A stretch of 41,655 nt of DNA from Candidatus Accumulibacter phosphatis (GTDB lineage Bacteria; Pseudomonadota; Gammaproteobacteria; Burkholderiales; Rhodocyclaceae): positions 1 to 41,655 of the forward strand of contig NZ_SPMY01000035.1 in assembly GCF_012939955.1 (NCBI RefSeq). Reading direction: 5' to 3'. Below, piece by piece: positions 27,101 through 35,398 of the stretch. The translations under genes were made by a program, and so were the position numbers. How positions within the stretch are numbered: the stretch's first letter is position 1; the number at the start of each line of letters is the position of its first letter. The notes beneath the pieces are model-generated. The model was not told the DNA's origin. It saw only the letters and a list, made by a program, of their open reading frames with translations, and did not search any database.

Positions 27101-28552
27101 ATGAAACAGTTGCTTGCAGCTTTGTTGTTGCCCCTTTTTTCGCTACTCGCGCAAGCCCAGAGTCGCGGCTTGCCTGACTTCACCGAGTTGGTGGAGAAGC
27201 AGGGGCCGGCGGTGGTGAATATCAGTACCACCCAGAGCGCGCGCGCCAATGGGCGCGGCGCGCATCCGTTTCCCTTCGATGAAGACGATCCGATGTTCGA
27301 GTTTTTTCGGCGCTTCATTCCCCGCCAACCAGGAGTGCCCGGGATGCCGGGCATCCCGGATGAGCCGCGCGAGTTCCAGAGCCGTTCTCTTGGTTCAGGG
27401 TTCATCGTCAGCGCCGACGGCTACATCCTGACCAATGCGCACGTGGTCGACGCTGCCGACGAGATTCTCGTTCGCCTGACCGACAAACGTGAGCTGAAAG
27501 CGAGAGTGATTGGCGCTGACAAGCGCAGCGATGTGGCGCTGATCAAGATCGAGGCGACGTCTTTGCCAACGGTGCGCTTTGGTGACCCCAGCGTACTCAA
27601 GGTCGGCGAGTGGGTGGTGGCCATTGGTTCGCCGTTCGGCTTTGACAACAGCGTGACGGCCGGAATCGTCAGCGCCAAGGGGCGCTCGCTGCCGCAGGAA
27701 AACTACGTCCCCTTCATTCAGACCGACGTGGCGGTCAATCCTGGAAACTCCGGAGGGCCGCTGTTCAATCTCCAGGGCGAGGTGGTGGGTATCAACTCTC
27801 AGATCTACAGCCGTTCTGGAGGCTTCATGGGTATTTCCTTTGCCATTCCGATCGACGTGGCGATGGACGTGCAGGCACAGCTACGCGCCGCTGGCAAGGT
27901 CAGCCGTGGTCGCATTGGGGTGGTGATCCAGGAGTTGAGCAAGGAATTGGCTGAGTCCTTCGGCTTGAGCCAGGCGACGGGAGCCGTGGTCAACGCGGTC
28001 GAGAGCGGCGGCCCGGCCGACAAGGCGGGTGTCGAGGCCGGTGATGTGATCCTGAAATTCGACGGTAAAACAGTTAACAGCTCCAGCGATCTGCCACGCC
28101 TGGTTGCCGCGACCAGGCCGGGAAGCAAGGCGACGATGCAGTTGTGGCGCAAGGGAGCAAGCCGCGAGGTGAGCGTGGTGGTCGGCGAAATCCCTGAAGA
28201 AAAACTTGCCAGCCGCCTCAGCGGCGGTGGCAGGCCGGCCGAGCGTGCCGCCAATCGACTCGGTCTGGTGGTCGCGGAGCTGACTGCGGAGCAGAAGCGC
28301 GAACTCAAGCTCAAGCAGGGTTTGTTGATCGAGGATGTGCGCGGCAATACGGCGCGCGCCGAGCTGCGGCCCGGCGACGTGCTCCTGGCGATTATCTCGC
28401 GTGGCACGAGTACCGAGTTGAGCAGCGCCGAGCAGTTCAACAAGCTGTTGCTGGCGCTCGACAAGTCGGCCAACGTGACGCTGCTGGTGCGGCGCGGCGA
28501 ACTGCAGACTTTTGTCACCATCAAGGGTTTCCCCGACAGGCGCGGCGAGTGA
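27101..28552 (+). CDS. mucD: Periplasmic serine protease DegP/MucD (HtrA family)
   Basis: A 483-residue protease and chaperone of the periplasm. The signal peptide (about residues 1-19, cut after AQA) is followed by the trypsin-like domain with His114 (TNAHVVD), Asp144 (RSDVALIKI) and Ser217 (NPGNSGGPLF), then two PDZ domains (the first from about residue 275, the second about 385-480). A glycine/proline-rich loop with GVPGMPGIP lies near residues 78-86. ATG 27101 has a strong AGGAGG about 10 bases upstream. It belongs to the sigma-E operon and is presumably a target of it. The next gene starts inside its stop codon. Confidence 0.95.
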   Translation: MKQLLAALLLPLFSLLAQAQSRGLPDFTELVEKQGPAVVNISTTQSARANGRGAHPFPFDEDDPMFEFFRRFIPRQPGVPGMPGIPDEPREFQSRSLGSGFIVSADGYILTNAHVVDAADEILVRLTDKRELKARVIGADKRSDVALIKIEATSLPTVRFGDPSVLKVGEWVVAIGSPFGFDNSVTAGIVSAKGRSLPQENYVPFIQTDVAVNPGNSGGPLFNLQGEVVGINSQIYSRSGGFMGISFAIPIDVAMDVQAQLRAAGKVSRGRIGVVIQELSKELAESFGLSQATGAVVNAVESGGPADKAGVEAGDVILKFDGKTVNSSSDLPRLVAATRPGSKATMQLWRKGASREVSVVVGEIPEEKLASRLSGGGRPAERAANRLGLVVAELTAEQKRELKLKQGLLIEDVRGNTARAELRPGDVLLAIISRGTSTELSSAEQFNKLLLALDKSANVTLLVRRGELQTFVTIKGFPDRRGE

Positions 28553-28800
28553 AGCAGGCGACCCGGCTGACGCTGATTTCGCGGCGCTACTGTCATCTTT
28601 GTCAGGACATGGAAGTGGCACTGGCGGGCCTGGCCGAGGAGTTGGCTTTCGAAATCGAGGTGCTCGATGTCGACGCCGATGCGGCGCTGGAACAGCGCTA
28701 CGACGAATTGGTGCCGGTGCTCCTGCACAATGGCCACGAGCTTTGCCACTACTTCCTCGAGGTCAGCAAAGTCCGTGATTATTTGAGCAAAATCGGCTAG
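28549..28800 (+). CDS. Glutaredoxin-like small protein (DUF836 type)
   Basis: An 83-residue thioredoxin-fold protein. The redox motif CHLC is at residues 15-18 after a first beta strand, and the cis-Pro strand is LVPVLLHNGHEL with the proline at about residue 56. Length and pattern match the DUF836 glutaredoxin-like group commonly found before lepA in betaproteobacteria. The start is GTG 28549, overlapping the protease stop as GTGA, so the two are probably translationally coupled. Its substrate is not known; a role in envelope or stress redox balance is a guess from context. Confidence 0.85.
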   Translation: MKQATRLTLISRRYCHLCQDMEVALAGLAEELAFEIEVLDVDADAALEQRYDELVPVLLHNGHELCHYFLEVSKVRDYLSKIG

Positions 28801-28826
28801 AATCCGCGCCTTCAGGCAGTTCGACC

Positions 28827-28854
28827 AAGGGTGCCCACCGGCACCTTTTTTTTT
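28827..28854 (+). terminator. Rho-independent terminator after the rpoE-mucD operon
   Basis: AAGGGTGCC (28827-28835) pairs with GGCACCTTT (28840-28848) around a CACC loop, with one G-T pair, and a run of nine Ts spans 28846-28854. It lies 27 bases past the glutaredoxin-like gene and 40 bases before lepA. Confidence 0.85.
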
Positions 28855-28893
28855 CAGGGGCGGCGCGGCCGAAACGGCGCCGACACGAGGTCC

Positions 28894-30685
28894 ATGCAAC
28901 ACATTCGCAATTTCTCCATCATCGCCCACATCGATCATGGCAAGTCGACACTCGCCGATCGCATCATTCATCTTTGCGGCGGCCTTTCCGATCGCGAGAT
29001 GGAGGCGCAGGTGCTGGACTCGATGGCCATCGAGCGCGAGCGCGGGATCACCATCAAGGCACAGACCGCGTCACTGCAGTATCGGGCGCGCAGTGGTGAG
29101 ATCTACAATCTGAACCTCATCGATACTCCCGGGCACGTTGATTTTTCCTATGAGGTATCGCGCTCGCTTTCGGCCTGTGAAGGGGCCTTGCTGGTTGTCG
29201 ATGCCTCACAAGGCGTCGAAGCGCAGACCGTCGCCAACTGTTATACGGCGATCGAGTTGGGTGTCGACGTCATGCCGGTGCTGAACAAGGTCGATCTGCC
29301 GTCGGCGACGCCTGACAAGGCGCGCCAGGAAATCGAGGATGTGATCGGCATCGACGCCAGCGAGGCGGTGTTGGCCTCGGCGAAGACCGGTCTCGGTGTC
29401 GAGGACGTTCTGGAAGCGATCATCGAACGCATTCCCGCACCCAAGGGTGACCCGGATGCGCCGCTCAAGGCCCTGCTGATCGACGCCTGGTTCGACAACT
29501 ACGTCGGCGTGGTGATGCTGGTGCGTGTCTTCGACGGCACGCTGCGGCCGAAGGAAAAGATACACTTGATGGCCACCGGGTCGACCCACCTCTGCGATCA
29601 GGTCGGCGTGTTCACCCCGAAAGCGGTGCCCCGTGACGCTCTGCGTGCTGGCGAGGTCGGTTACATCATCTCCGGGATCAAGGAACTGCAGGCCGCCAAG
29701 GTTGGCGATACGGTGACCCTGTTTGACCGGCCGACGGCGCAGGCCTTCCCGGGCTTCAAGGAAATCAAGTCGCAGGTCTTCGCCGGTCTCTATCCGGTCG
29801 AGTCCAATCAGTACGACTCGCTACGCGACGCGCTGGAAAAGCTGACGCTCAACGACGCCTCGCTGCACTATGAACCCGAAGTCTCGCAGGCGCTTGGCTT
29901 CGGTTTTCGTTGCGGCTTTCTCGGCCTGCTGCACATGGAGATCGTCCAGGAACGTCTCGAGCGCGAGTTCGACCAGGACCTCATCACTACCGCGCCAACG
30001 GTGGTCTATGAAGTCCTGCTGCGCGATGGCAGCGTCGTTCAGGTGGAAAACCCGGCCAAGCTGCCGGAACTGTCAAAGACCGAGGAAATCCGCGAACCGA
30101 TCATCACCATTACCGTTTTCGTTCCGCAGGACTACCTGGGCAACGTCATCACGCTGTGCAACCAGAAACGCGGCAACCAGGTCGACATGACCTACCACGG
30201 TCGTCAGGTGCAACTGGTCTACGAAATGCCGATGGCCGAAGTGGTGATGGACTTCTTCGACCGCCTGAAATCCGTTTCGCGTGGCTACGCTTCTCTCGAT
30301 TACGAATTCAAGGAATACCGGGCGGCGGACGTCGTCAAGCTCGATATCCTGATCAACGGTGAAAAAAGTCGATGCGCTGTCCGTCATTCTGCATCGTAGC
30401 AGTTCCATCTATCGCGGGCGCGAACTGGCGGCCAAGATGCGCGAGCTGATCCCGCGCCAGATGTACGATGTCGCCATCCAGGCGACCATCGGCGCCAACA
30501 TCATTGCTCGCGAGAACGTCAAGGCAATGCGCAAGGATGTCACCGCCAAGTGTTATGGCGGTGACATCTCGCGCAAGAGGAAGCTGCTCGAGAAGCAGAA
30601 GGCAGGCAAGAAGCGCATGAAGCAGGTCGGGTCAGTCGAGATTCCACAGGAGGCTTTCCTTGCTGTGTTGCGTGTCGGCAAGTAG
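28894..30685 (+). pseudogene. lepA: Elongation factor 4 (LepA), frameshifted in an A-run
   Basis: A ribosome-bound GTPase that acts on stalled or mis-translocated ribosomes. The G1 loop [14 protein letters not shown]2 region [21 protein letters not shown], and NKVDLP are present. At A6 (30362-30367) the frame slips; with five As the text reads [15 protein letters not shown] and continues to the LepA-specific C-terminal domain ([25 protein letters not shown]), giving 596 residues, the normal length. As written the first frame ends at 30399 and a second frame carries the last 100 residues. The ATG at 28894 follows the upstream terminator by 39 bases. Probably a sequencing error. Confidence 0.92.
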
Positions 30686-30699
30686 AGGGGAGTGAGCCA

Positions 30700-31488
30700 G
30701 TGAATTTTGCATTGATCCTGCTGATCCTGTTGTTGGTCAGTGCTGCGGTATGGGCGGCGGACGTTTTTGTTTTCCGGAAGCGTCGCGCCGTCGGCGCCAA
30801 GGAGCCGTGGTGGGTCGAGTATGGCGCAAGTTTTTTCCCGGTCATTCTGGCCGTCTTCGTCCTGCGCTCGTTCATCGTCGAGCCTTTCAAGATCCCATCG
30901 GGCTCGATGATCCCGACGCTGCTGGTCGGTGACTTCATTCTCGTCAACAAATATACCTACGGAATCCGCCTGCCCGTCGCCAACCTGAAGATCATCGACA
31001 TCAACAGTCCGCAGCGCGGTGATGTGATGGTCTTTCGTTATCCCGAGGATCCCTCGCTCGACTACATCAAGCGCGTGGTCGGCCTTCCCGGTGACAAAGT
31101 GGCTTACCGGAACAAGCGCCTGACGATTAATGGTCTCCCGATAGCGGTGGAGGAGGTTGAGGACTATCTGCATCCGGAACGGCTGTACTATTCCGAGCAA
31201 TTCGTCGAGAAACTCGGTGAGGAGGGGCATCGAATGCTCAATGATCGCGATGCGCCGGCCTACATTTCCCATCCGGCGCAGTTCCCGAATCGCGAGAACT
31301 GCTCCTACAATAGCGCTGGCGTGATCTGCACCGTGCCGCCGGGCGAGTATTTCGTAATGGGCGACAATCGCGACAACAGTCGCGACAGCCGCTTCTGGGG
31401 CTTCGTTCCCGAAGAGAATATTGTCGGCAAGGCTTTCTTCATCTGGTTGAATTTCAGTGATTTCAAGCGCATCGGCCCGTTCGGTTAA
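30700..31488 (+). CDS. lepB: Signal peptidase I (LepB)
   Basis: A 262-residue membrane protease that removes signal peptides from exported proteins. Two N-terminal transmembrane segments (about residues 3-20 and 43-60) precede the catalytic region with Ser69 in IPSGSMIPTL and Lys124 in DYIKRVVGLPGD; the late block YFVMGDNRDNSRDSRFWGFV is intact. The start is GTG 30700, with AGGGGAG upstream. lepA-lepB-DUF4845-rnc is the usual betaproteobacterial order. Confidence 0.95.
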   Translation: MNFALILLILLLVSAAVWAADVFVFRKRRAVGAKEPWWVEYGASFFPVILAVFVLRSFIVEPFKIPSGSMIPTLLVGDFILVNKYTYGIRLPVANLKIIDINSPQRGDVMVFRYPEDPSLDYIKRVVGLPGDKVAYRNKRLTINGLPIAVEEVEDYLHPERLYYSEQFVEKLGEEGHRMLNDRDAPAYISHPAQFPNRENCSYNSAGVICTVPPGEYFVMGDNRDNSRDSRFWGFVPEENIVGKAFFIWLNFSDFKRIGPFG

Positions 31489-31497
31489 GGAACTCAC

Positions 31498-31869
31498 ATG
31501 ACTATCAAGCGTCAGCGTGGTTTGGCACTTTCCGCCCTGCTGCTGTGGGGCGTCGGCATTGCCATGGTGGCTATTCTTGTCATCCGGATCCTTCCCGATG
31601 TCATCGAGTATTCCAAGATCAAGCACGCGGTAAAAGCCGTGGCCAGCGAGTCCGCCGGAAAAACGGTTGCCGAGATTCGCCATGCCTTTGGGCAGTACGC
31701 CGAAGTCGAGCATATCAAGGGCTTCGGACCGGCTGATCTGGAAATCTTCAAAGAGGAGAATCAGGTGGTCGTTGCCTTCGCCTATGAGAAGCGTGTTCCA
31801 CTGCTGGGCAATGTCAGTCTGCTGATCGACTTCTCGGGATCGTCGTCGGCCCGCGACAGCGGGCAATGA
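31498..31869 (+). CDS. DUF4845 family membrane protein
   Basis: A 123-residue protein with an N-terminal basic start (MTIKRQRG) and a single transmembrane helix (about residues 9-30), followed by a periplasmic domain with YSKIKHAVKAV and VVAFAYEKRVPLLGNVSLLIDF. It matches the DUF4845 family, almost always found between lepB and rnc in betaproteobacteria and some gammaproteobacteria, with unknown function. Its TGA overlaps the rnc ATG as ATGA. The helix near the N-terminus resembles a type IV pilin-like leader only loosely; no prepilin cleavage site is clear. Confidence 0.85.
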   Translation: MTIKRQRGLALSALLLWGVGIAMVAILVIRILPDVIEYSKIKHAVKAVASESAGKTVAEIRHAFGQYAEVEHIKGFGPADLEIFKEENQVVVAFAYEKRVPLLGNVSLLIDFSGSSSARDSGQ

Positions 31870-32537
31870 CCCAGCGCGGATTCGAAAAGGCGTTCGGCTA
31901 CACGTTCCGCGATCGCGAACTCCTGCAGACGGCGCTGACGCACCGCAGCTACTCCTCTCCCCATAACGAGCGCTTCGAATTTATCGGTGACGCCGTTCTC
32001 AATGCGGTTATCGCGCGGCGCTTGTTCGAGCAATTTCCGACGCTTCCGGAAGGTGATCTGTCGCGACTGCGAGCCAACCTGGTACGCCAGGACAGCCTGC
32101 ACCAGCGAGCGCTGGCGCTCTCCTTGGGCGACTATCTGCTGCTTGGTGAGGGTGAGCAGAAAAGCGGCGGGCATCGACGCCCGTCAATCCTGGCCGATGC
32201 CCTCGAAGCGCTGTTTGGCGCAGTATGGTTGGACGCGGGCTTTGACGCTGCCAGCGAAGTCGTCCTTCGCCTGTACCAGGGTGTGCTCGTGCAACTGGCT
32301 CCAGGACAGGAGATCAAGGACGCCAAGACGCGCTTGCAGGAGTACCTGCAGGGCCGACGCCTGGCCTTGCCGCTGTACGCGCTGATCAATACCGCGGGTG
32401 AGGCACATGAACAACATTTCACGGTTAGCTGCAGCATCGACGCGCTGCGCATCCGCAGCGAGGGTAGCGGCAGCACTCGCCGGGCGGCCGAACAGGTGGC
32501 CGCCGAACACGCTCTCGAAGAGGTGGCCAACTCATGA
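31866..32537 (+). CDS. rnc: Ribonuclease III
   Basis: A 223-residue double-strand-specific RNase that processes rRNA precursors and regulatory RNAs. The signature HNERFEFIGDAVLNAVIARRLF holds the catalytic acidic residues, with the second acidic cluster in LADALEALFGAVWLDAGF. A double-stranded RNA-binding domain fills residues 152-222 (KTRLQEYLQGRR, then AAEQVAAEHALEEV). Its start overlaps the DUF4845 stop and its stop overlaps the era start, both as ATGA. Confidence 0.96.
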   Translation: MTQRGFEKAFGYTFRDRELLQTALTHRSYSSPHNERFEFIGDAVLNAVIARRLFEQFPTLPEGDLSRLRANLVRQDSLHQRALALSLGDYLLLGEGEQKSGGHRRPSILADALEALFGAVWLDAGFDAASEVVLRLYQGVLVQLAPGQEIKDAKTRLQEYLQGRRLALPLYALINTAGEAHEQHFTVSCSIDALRIRSEGSGSTRRAAEQVAAEHALEEVANS

Positions 32538-33419
32538 GTGAAATCCGTTCCGGTCGCATCGCTATCGTTGGTCGCCCCAATGTCGGCAAGTCGACACTGC
32601 TCAACGCTTTGATCGGTGAAAAAGTCAGCATCGTCTCGCGGCGCGCCCAGACCACCCGTCATCGCATCACGGGCATTCTCACCGAGGCCGATGCGCAGTA
32701 TGTTTTTGTCGATACACCAGGCTTTCAAACCAAGCACCTCAATGCCCTCAATCAGGTGATGAACCGCGGCGTCAGGCAGGCGCTGGCGGAAGTCGATGTG
32801 ATCCTGTTTGTCGTCGAGGCCTGCCGCTTCGACGAACGCGATCGCGCGGTGCGCAAGCTGCTGCCGGAAGGCTGTCCGGTGATTATCGTGGTTAACAAGA
32901 TCGACCAGATCAAGAACAAGGTCGATTTGCTGCCGTATCTCACACAACTCGCCGGTGAGGGTGAGTTTGCGGCCATCGTGCCGGTCAGCGCGACGCGTCG
33001 CGCGCAACTCGATGCACTGCTTGGCGAAACGCGCAAGCACTTGCCAAACGACGAGTTGCTTTTCGGCGAAGACGAGATCACCGACCGCAGCGAAAAATTC
33101 CTTGCCGCCGAGTACATTCGTGAAAAGCTTTTTCGCTTGATTGGCGACGAGTTGCCTTACGGTGCGGCCGTCGAAATCGAGCGCTTCGTCGTTGACGGTC
33201 CGCTGCGCCGGATCAGCGCGGCGATTGTCGTCGAGCGCGCCGGACACAAGTCGATAGTCATTGGCACGGGGGGGCGAAGTGGTCAAGCGAATTGCCTCCG
33301 AGGCGAGGCAGGACATGGAGCGAATGTTTGGCGGACCGGTCTTTCTGGAAGTCTTTGTCAAGGTCAACTCGGGTTGGGCCGATGATGCGCAGTTGCTCAA
33401 GAGCCTGGGTTACGAATAG
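32534..33419 (+). pseudogene. era: GTPase Era, frameshifted in a G-run near the C-terminus
   Basis: A GTPase that helps mature 16S rRNA and assemble the 30S subunit, essential in most bacteria. G1 GRPNVGKSTLLN, G2 TTRHRITG, G3 VDTPGF, G4 NKIDQIK and G5 VSATR are present, followed by the KH domain. At G7 (33268-33274) the frame slips; six Gs restore [19 protein letters not shown] and the end at TAG 33417-33419, giving 294 residues. As written the frame ends at 33385 with a wrong tail. Most likely a homopolymer error. Confidence 0.92.
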
Positions 33420-33493
33420 TGCGAGTCGTACGAAGAGGCTAGAAGTGCGCATGCGCTTGTTGATTGCCGGCGAACCGGTCGGGAAGTGACTCA

Positions 33494-34210
33494 GTGAATC
33501 AGCGGCACAAGGTCGATGGACAGCCGGCGTTTGTGCTGCATGCCTATCCTTACAGCGAAACCAGCCTCATCATCGACGTCTTTTCGCGCGACTTCGGGCG
33601 GGTTGCTCTGCTCGCGCGTGGTGCGCGGCGGCCCAGATCGGTGTTGCGTGGCGTACTGCTCGCCTTCCAGCCGCTCGAGGTCGGCTGGGCGGGCAGGGGG
33701 GAGGTGCAGACCCTGATGAAGGCCGAGTGGCGCGGCGGACAGCCCCTGCTGGCAGGCAAGTCGCTGTTTTGTGGCTATTACCTCAATGAGTTGCTGATGC
33801 ATCTGCTGCCGCGTGAGGATGCGCATGCGCGGCTATTTTCGGTCTATGCGGAAACGCTGCGCCGCTTTGCCGATGGCGCGCAGGAAGCCGACCTGCGCTG
33901 CTTCGAGCGCGCTCTGCTGCAGGAGCTGGGCTACGGGCTGATGCTCGAAACCGATACTGACGGCGTCAGCGTCGAGGGCAACGCACGCTACGGCTACGAG
34001 ATCGAGCGCGGTCCGGTACGTCTCGCCGCGCCAGACGCCTCGGCGCTGGCGGTGAGCGGCAGAACGCTGCTCGACCTGGCGCGCGAGGATTTCTCCGATC
34101 CGCGCTCGCTGGCCGAAGCCAAGCAGCTGATGCGCACGCTGATCGGCCACTATACTGGCGGCAGGCACCTGGCAAGCCGCAGGATTTTCAGGGAGCTACA
34201 GGAACTATGA
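33494..34210 (+). CDS. recO: DNA repair protein RecO
   Basis: A 238-residue protein of the RecFOR recombination pathway, which loads RecA on single-stranded DNA. The OB-fold N-terminus reads FVLHAYPYSETSLIIDVFSRDFGRV and LLARGARRPRS; the helical C-terminal part has YYLNELLMHLLPRED and FERALLQELGYG, then the late TLIGHYTGGRHLASRRIF. I chose GTG 33494 (MNQRHKVDG) because the upstream TTG at 33464 in the same frame has no binding site and adds residues without homology. era ends 74 bases before. Its stop overlaps the pdxJ start as ATGA. Confidence 0.92.
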   Translation: MNQRHKVDGQPAFVLHAYPYSETSLIIDVFSRDFGRVALLARGARRPRSVLRGVLLAFQPLEVGWAGRGEVQTLMKAEWRGGQPLLAGKSLFCGYYLNELLMHLLPREDAHARLFSVYAETLRRFADGAQEADLRCFERALLQELGYGLMLETDTDGVSVEGNARYGYEIERGPVRLAAPDASALAVSGRTLLDLAREDFSDPRSLAEAKQLMRTLIGHYTGGRHLASRRIFRELQEL

Positions 34211-34974
34211 TCGAACTGGGCGTCAATATCGACCATGTGGCGACGATCCGACAGGCGCGCTGCACCTACGAACCCGATCCGGTCTGGGCAGCGGTCGAAG
34301 CGCATCTCGGCGGTGCCGACGGCATCACCATCCACCTGCGCGAAGATCGGCGACACATTCAGGACGCCGACGTCGAGAAGCTCCGCGAACTGGCGCAGAT
34401 CAAGCTCAACCTGGAACTGGCAGCGACCGAGGAAATGATTGCCATCGCTTGTCGCGTCAAGCCGCAGATGGCGATGCTGGTGCCGGAAGGGCGGCACGAA
34501 GTGACCACCGAAGGCGGGCTCGACGTGCTGGCGCAGGAGAGGGCGCTGCGTCAGTCGGTGGCTCGCCTGACTGACGCCGGCATCATCAGCAGTGTCTTCA
34601 TCGACGCCGATCCGGCGCAGGTTGAAGCGGCCGCACGCATCGGGGCGCGCGTCTGCGAGATCCACACCGGCCCTTACGCGCATGCTTTCTACACGCAGGG
34701 GCGTGATCCCGAAAGTCCCGCGGTCGTGGCCGAGATCGACAAGATCCGCGTCGCTGGCGCCGCCGCCCGCCAACTCGGCATGCGCTTCAACGCCGGGCAC
34801 GCGCTCAATTACTTCAACGTCCAGCCGATCGCGCAGTTGCTTGGCATCCGCGAGCTGCACATTGGCCACGCGATCATCAGTCGAGCGATCTTCGTCGGCT
34901 TGCGCGAGGCGGTCCGGGAAATGAAACGCTTGCTGCGTGAGGCGCAGGCGCTGCCGCCAGCGACGCCGACATGA
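34207..34974 (+). CDS. pdxJ: Pyridoxine 5'-phosphate synthase (PdxJ)
   Basis: A 255-residue TIM-barrel enzyme making pyridoxine 5'-phosphate, the last ring-forming step of the DXP-dependent vitamin B6 route. Recognisable blocks are LGVNIDHVATIRQAR, GITIHLREDRRHI, NLELAAT, LVPEGRHEVTTEGGLDV, IDADPAQV, EIHTGPYAHAF, FNAGHALNY and ELHIGHAIISRAIFVGL. Start and stop both overlap neighbours as ATGA (recO and acpS), so the run is translationally coupled. Confidence 0.96.
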   Translation: MIELGVNIDHVATIRQARCTYEPDPVWAAVEAHLGGADGITIHLREDRRHIQDADVEKLRELAQIKLNLELAATEEMIAIACRVKPQMAMLVPEGRHEVTTEGGLDVLAQERALRQSVARLTDAGIISSVFIDADPAQVEAAARIGARVCEIHTGPYAHAFYTQGRDPESPAVVAEIDKIRVAGAAARQLGMRFNAGHALNYFNVQPIAQLLGIRELHIGHAIISRAIFVGLREAVREMKRLLREAQALPPATPT

Positions 34975-35348
34975 TCGCCGGTATTGGCACCGACATCGTC
35001 GCCGTTGCCCGCCTCGGCGGGCTCTATGAGCGCCACGGTCAGCGCGCGCTGGCGAAGCTGCTGTCAGCGCGCGAATGTACGGAATTTGCCGCTGCGCACC
35101 AGCCGGCGCGCTTTCTCGCCAAGCGTTTCGCCGCCAAGGAAGCGTTCGGCAAGGCGCTCGGGATCGGTCTGAGCGCTCCGGCGACCCTGCCGAATATCAG
35201 TGTGGCGCATGATTCGCTGGGCCGACCGCTGTTCGAGTACGCGGCACCGCTGGCGAAGCTTCTTGCCCAGCGGGGGCTGGTTGCTCACCTCTCGATCAGC
35301 GATGAGGACGACTATGCTGTGGCGTTCGTCATCATGGAGCAGGCATGA
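34971..35348 (+). CDS. acpS: Holo-ACP synthase (AcpS)
   Basis: A 125-residue phosphopantetheinyl transferase that activates acyl carrier protein. The metal ligands Asp8 (GIGTDIV) and Glu57 (KRFAAKEAFGKALG) are present. It is the expected partner of acpP at 22176. ATGA overlaps join it to pdxJ and to nagZ. Confidence 0.95.
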   Translation: MIAGIGTDIVAVARLGGLYERHGQRALAKLLSARECTEFAAAHQPARFLAKRFAAKEAFGKALGIGLSAPATLPNISVAHDSLGRPLFEYAAPLAKLLAQRGLVAHLSISDEDDYAVAFVIMEQA

Positions 35349-35398
35349 ACGCGATGAACGCGATGAACGCCATCAACGTCGTGAACGTCGTGAACGTC
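35345..35398 (+). repeat. 9-bp tandem repeat at the 5' end of nagZ
   Basis: Six consecutive 9-base units: three of ATGAACGCG type (third ends GCC), one ATCAACGTC, two GTGAACGTC, with a seventh partial unit GTGACTTCG after them. All units are in the nagZ frame, and five of the six begin with ATG or GTG. Confidence 0.9.
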
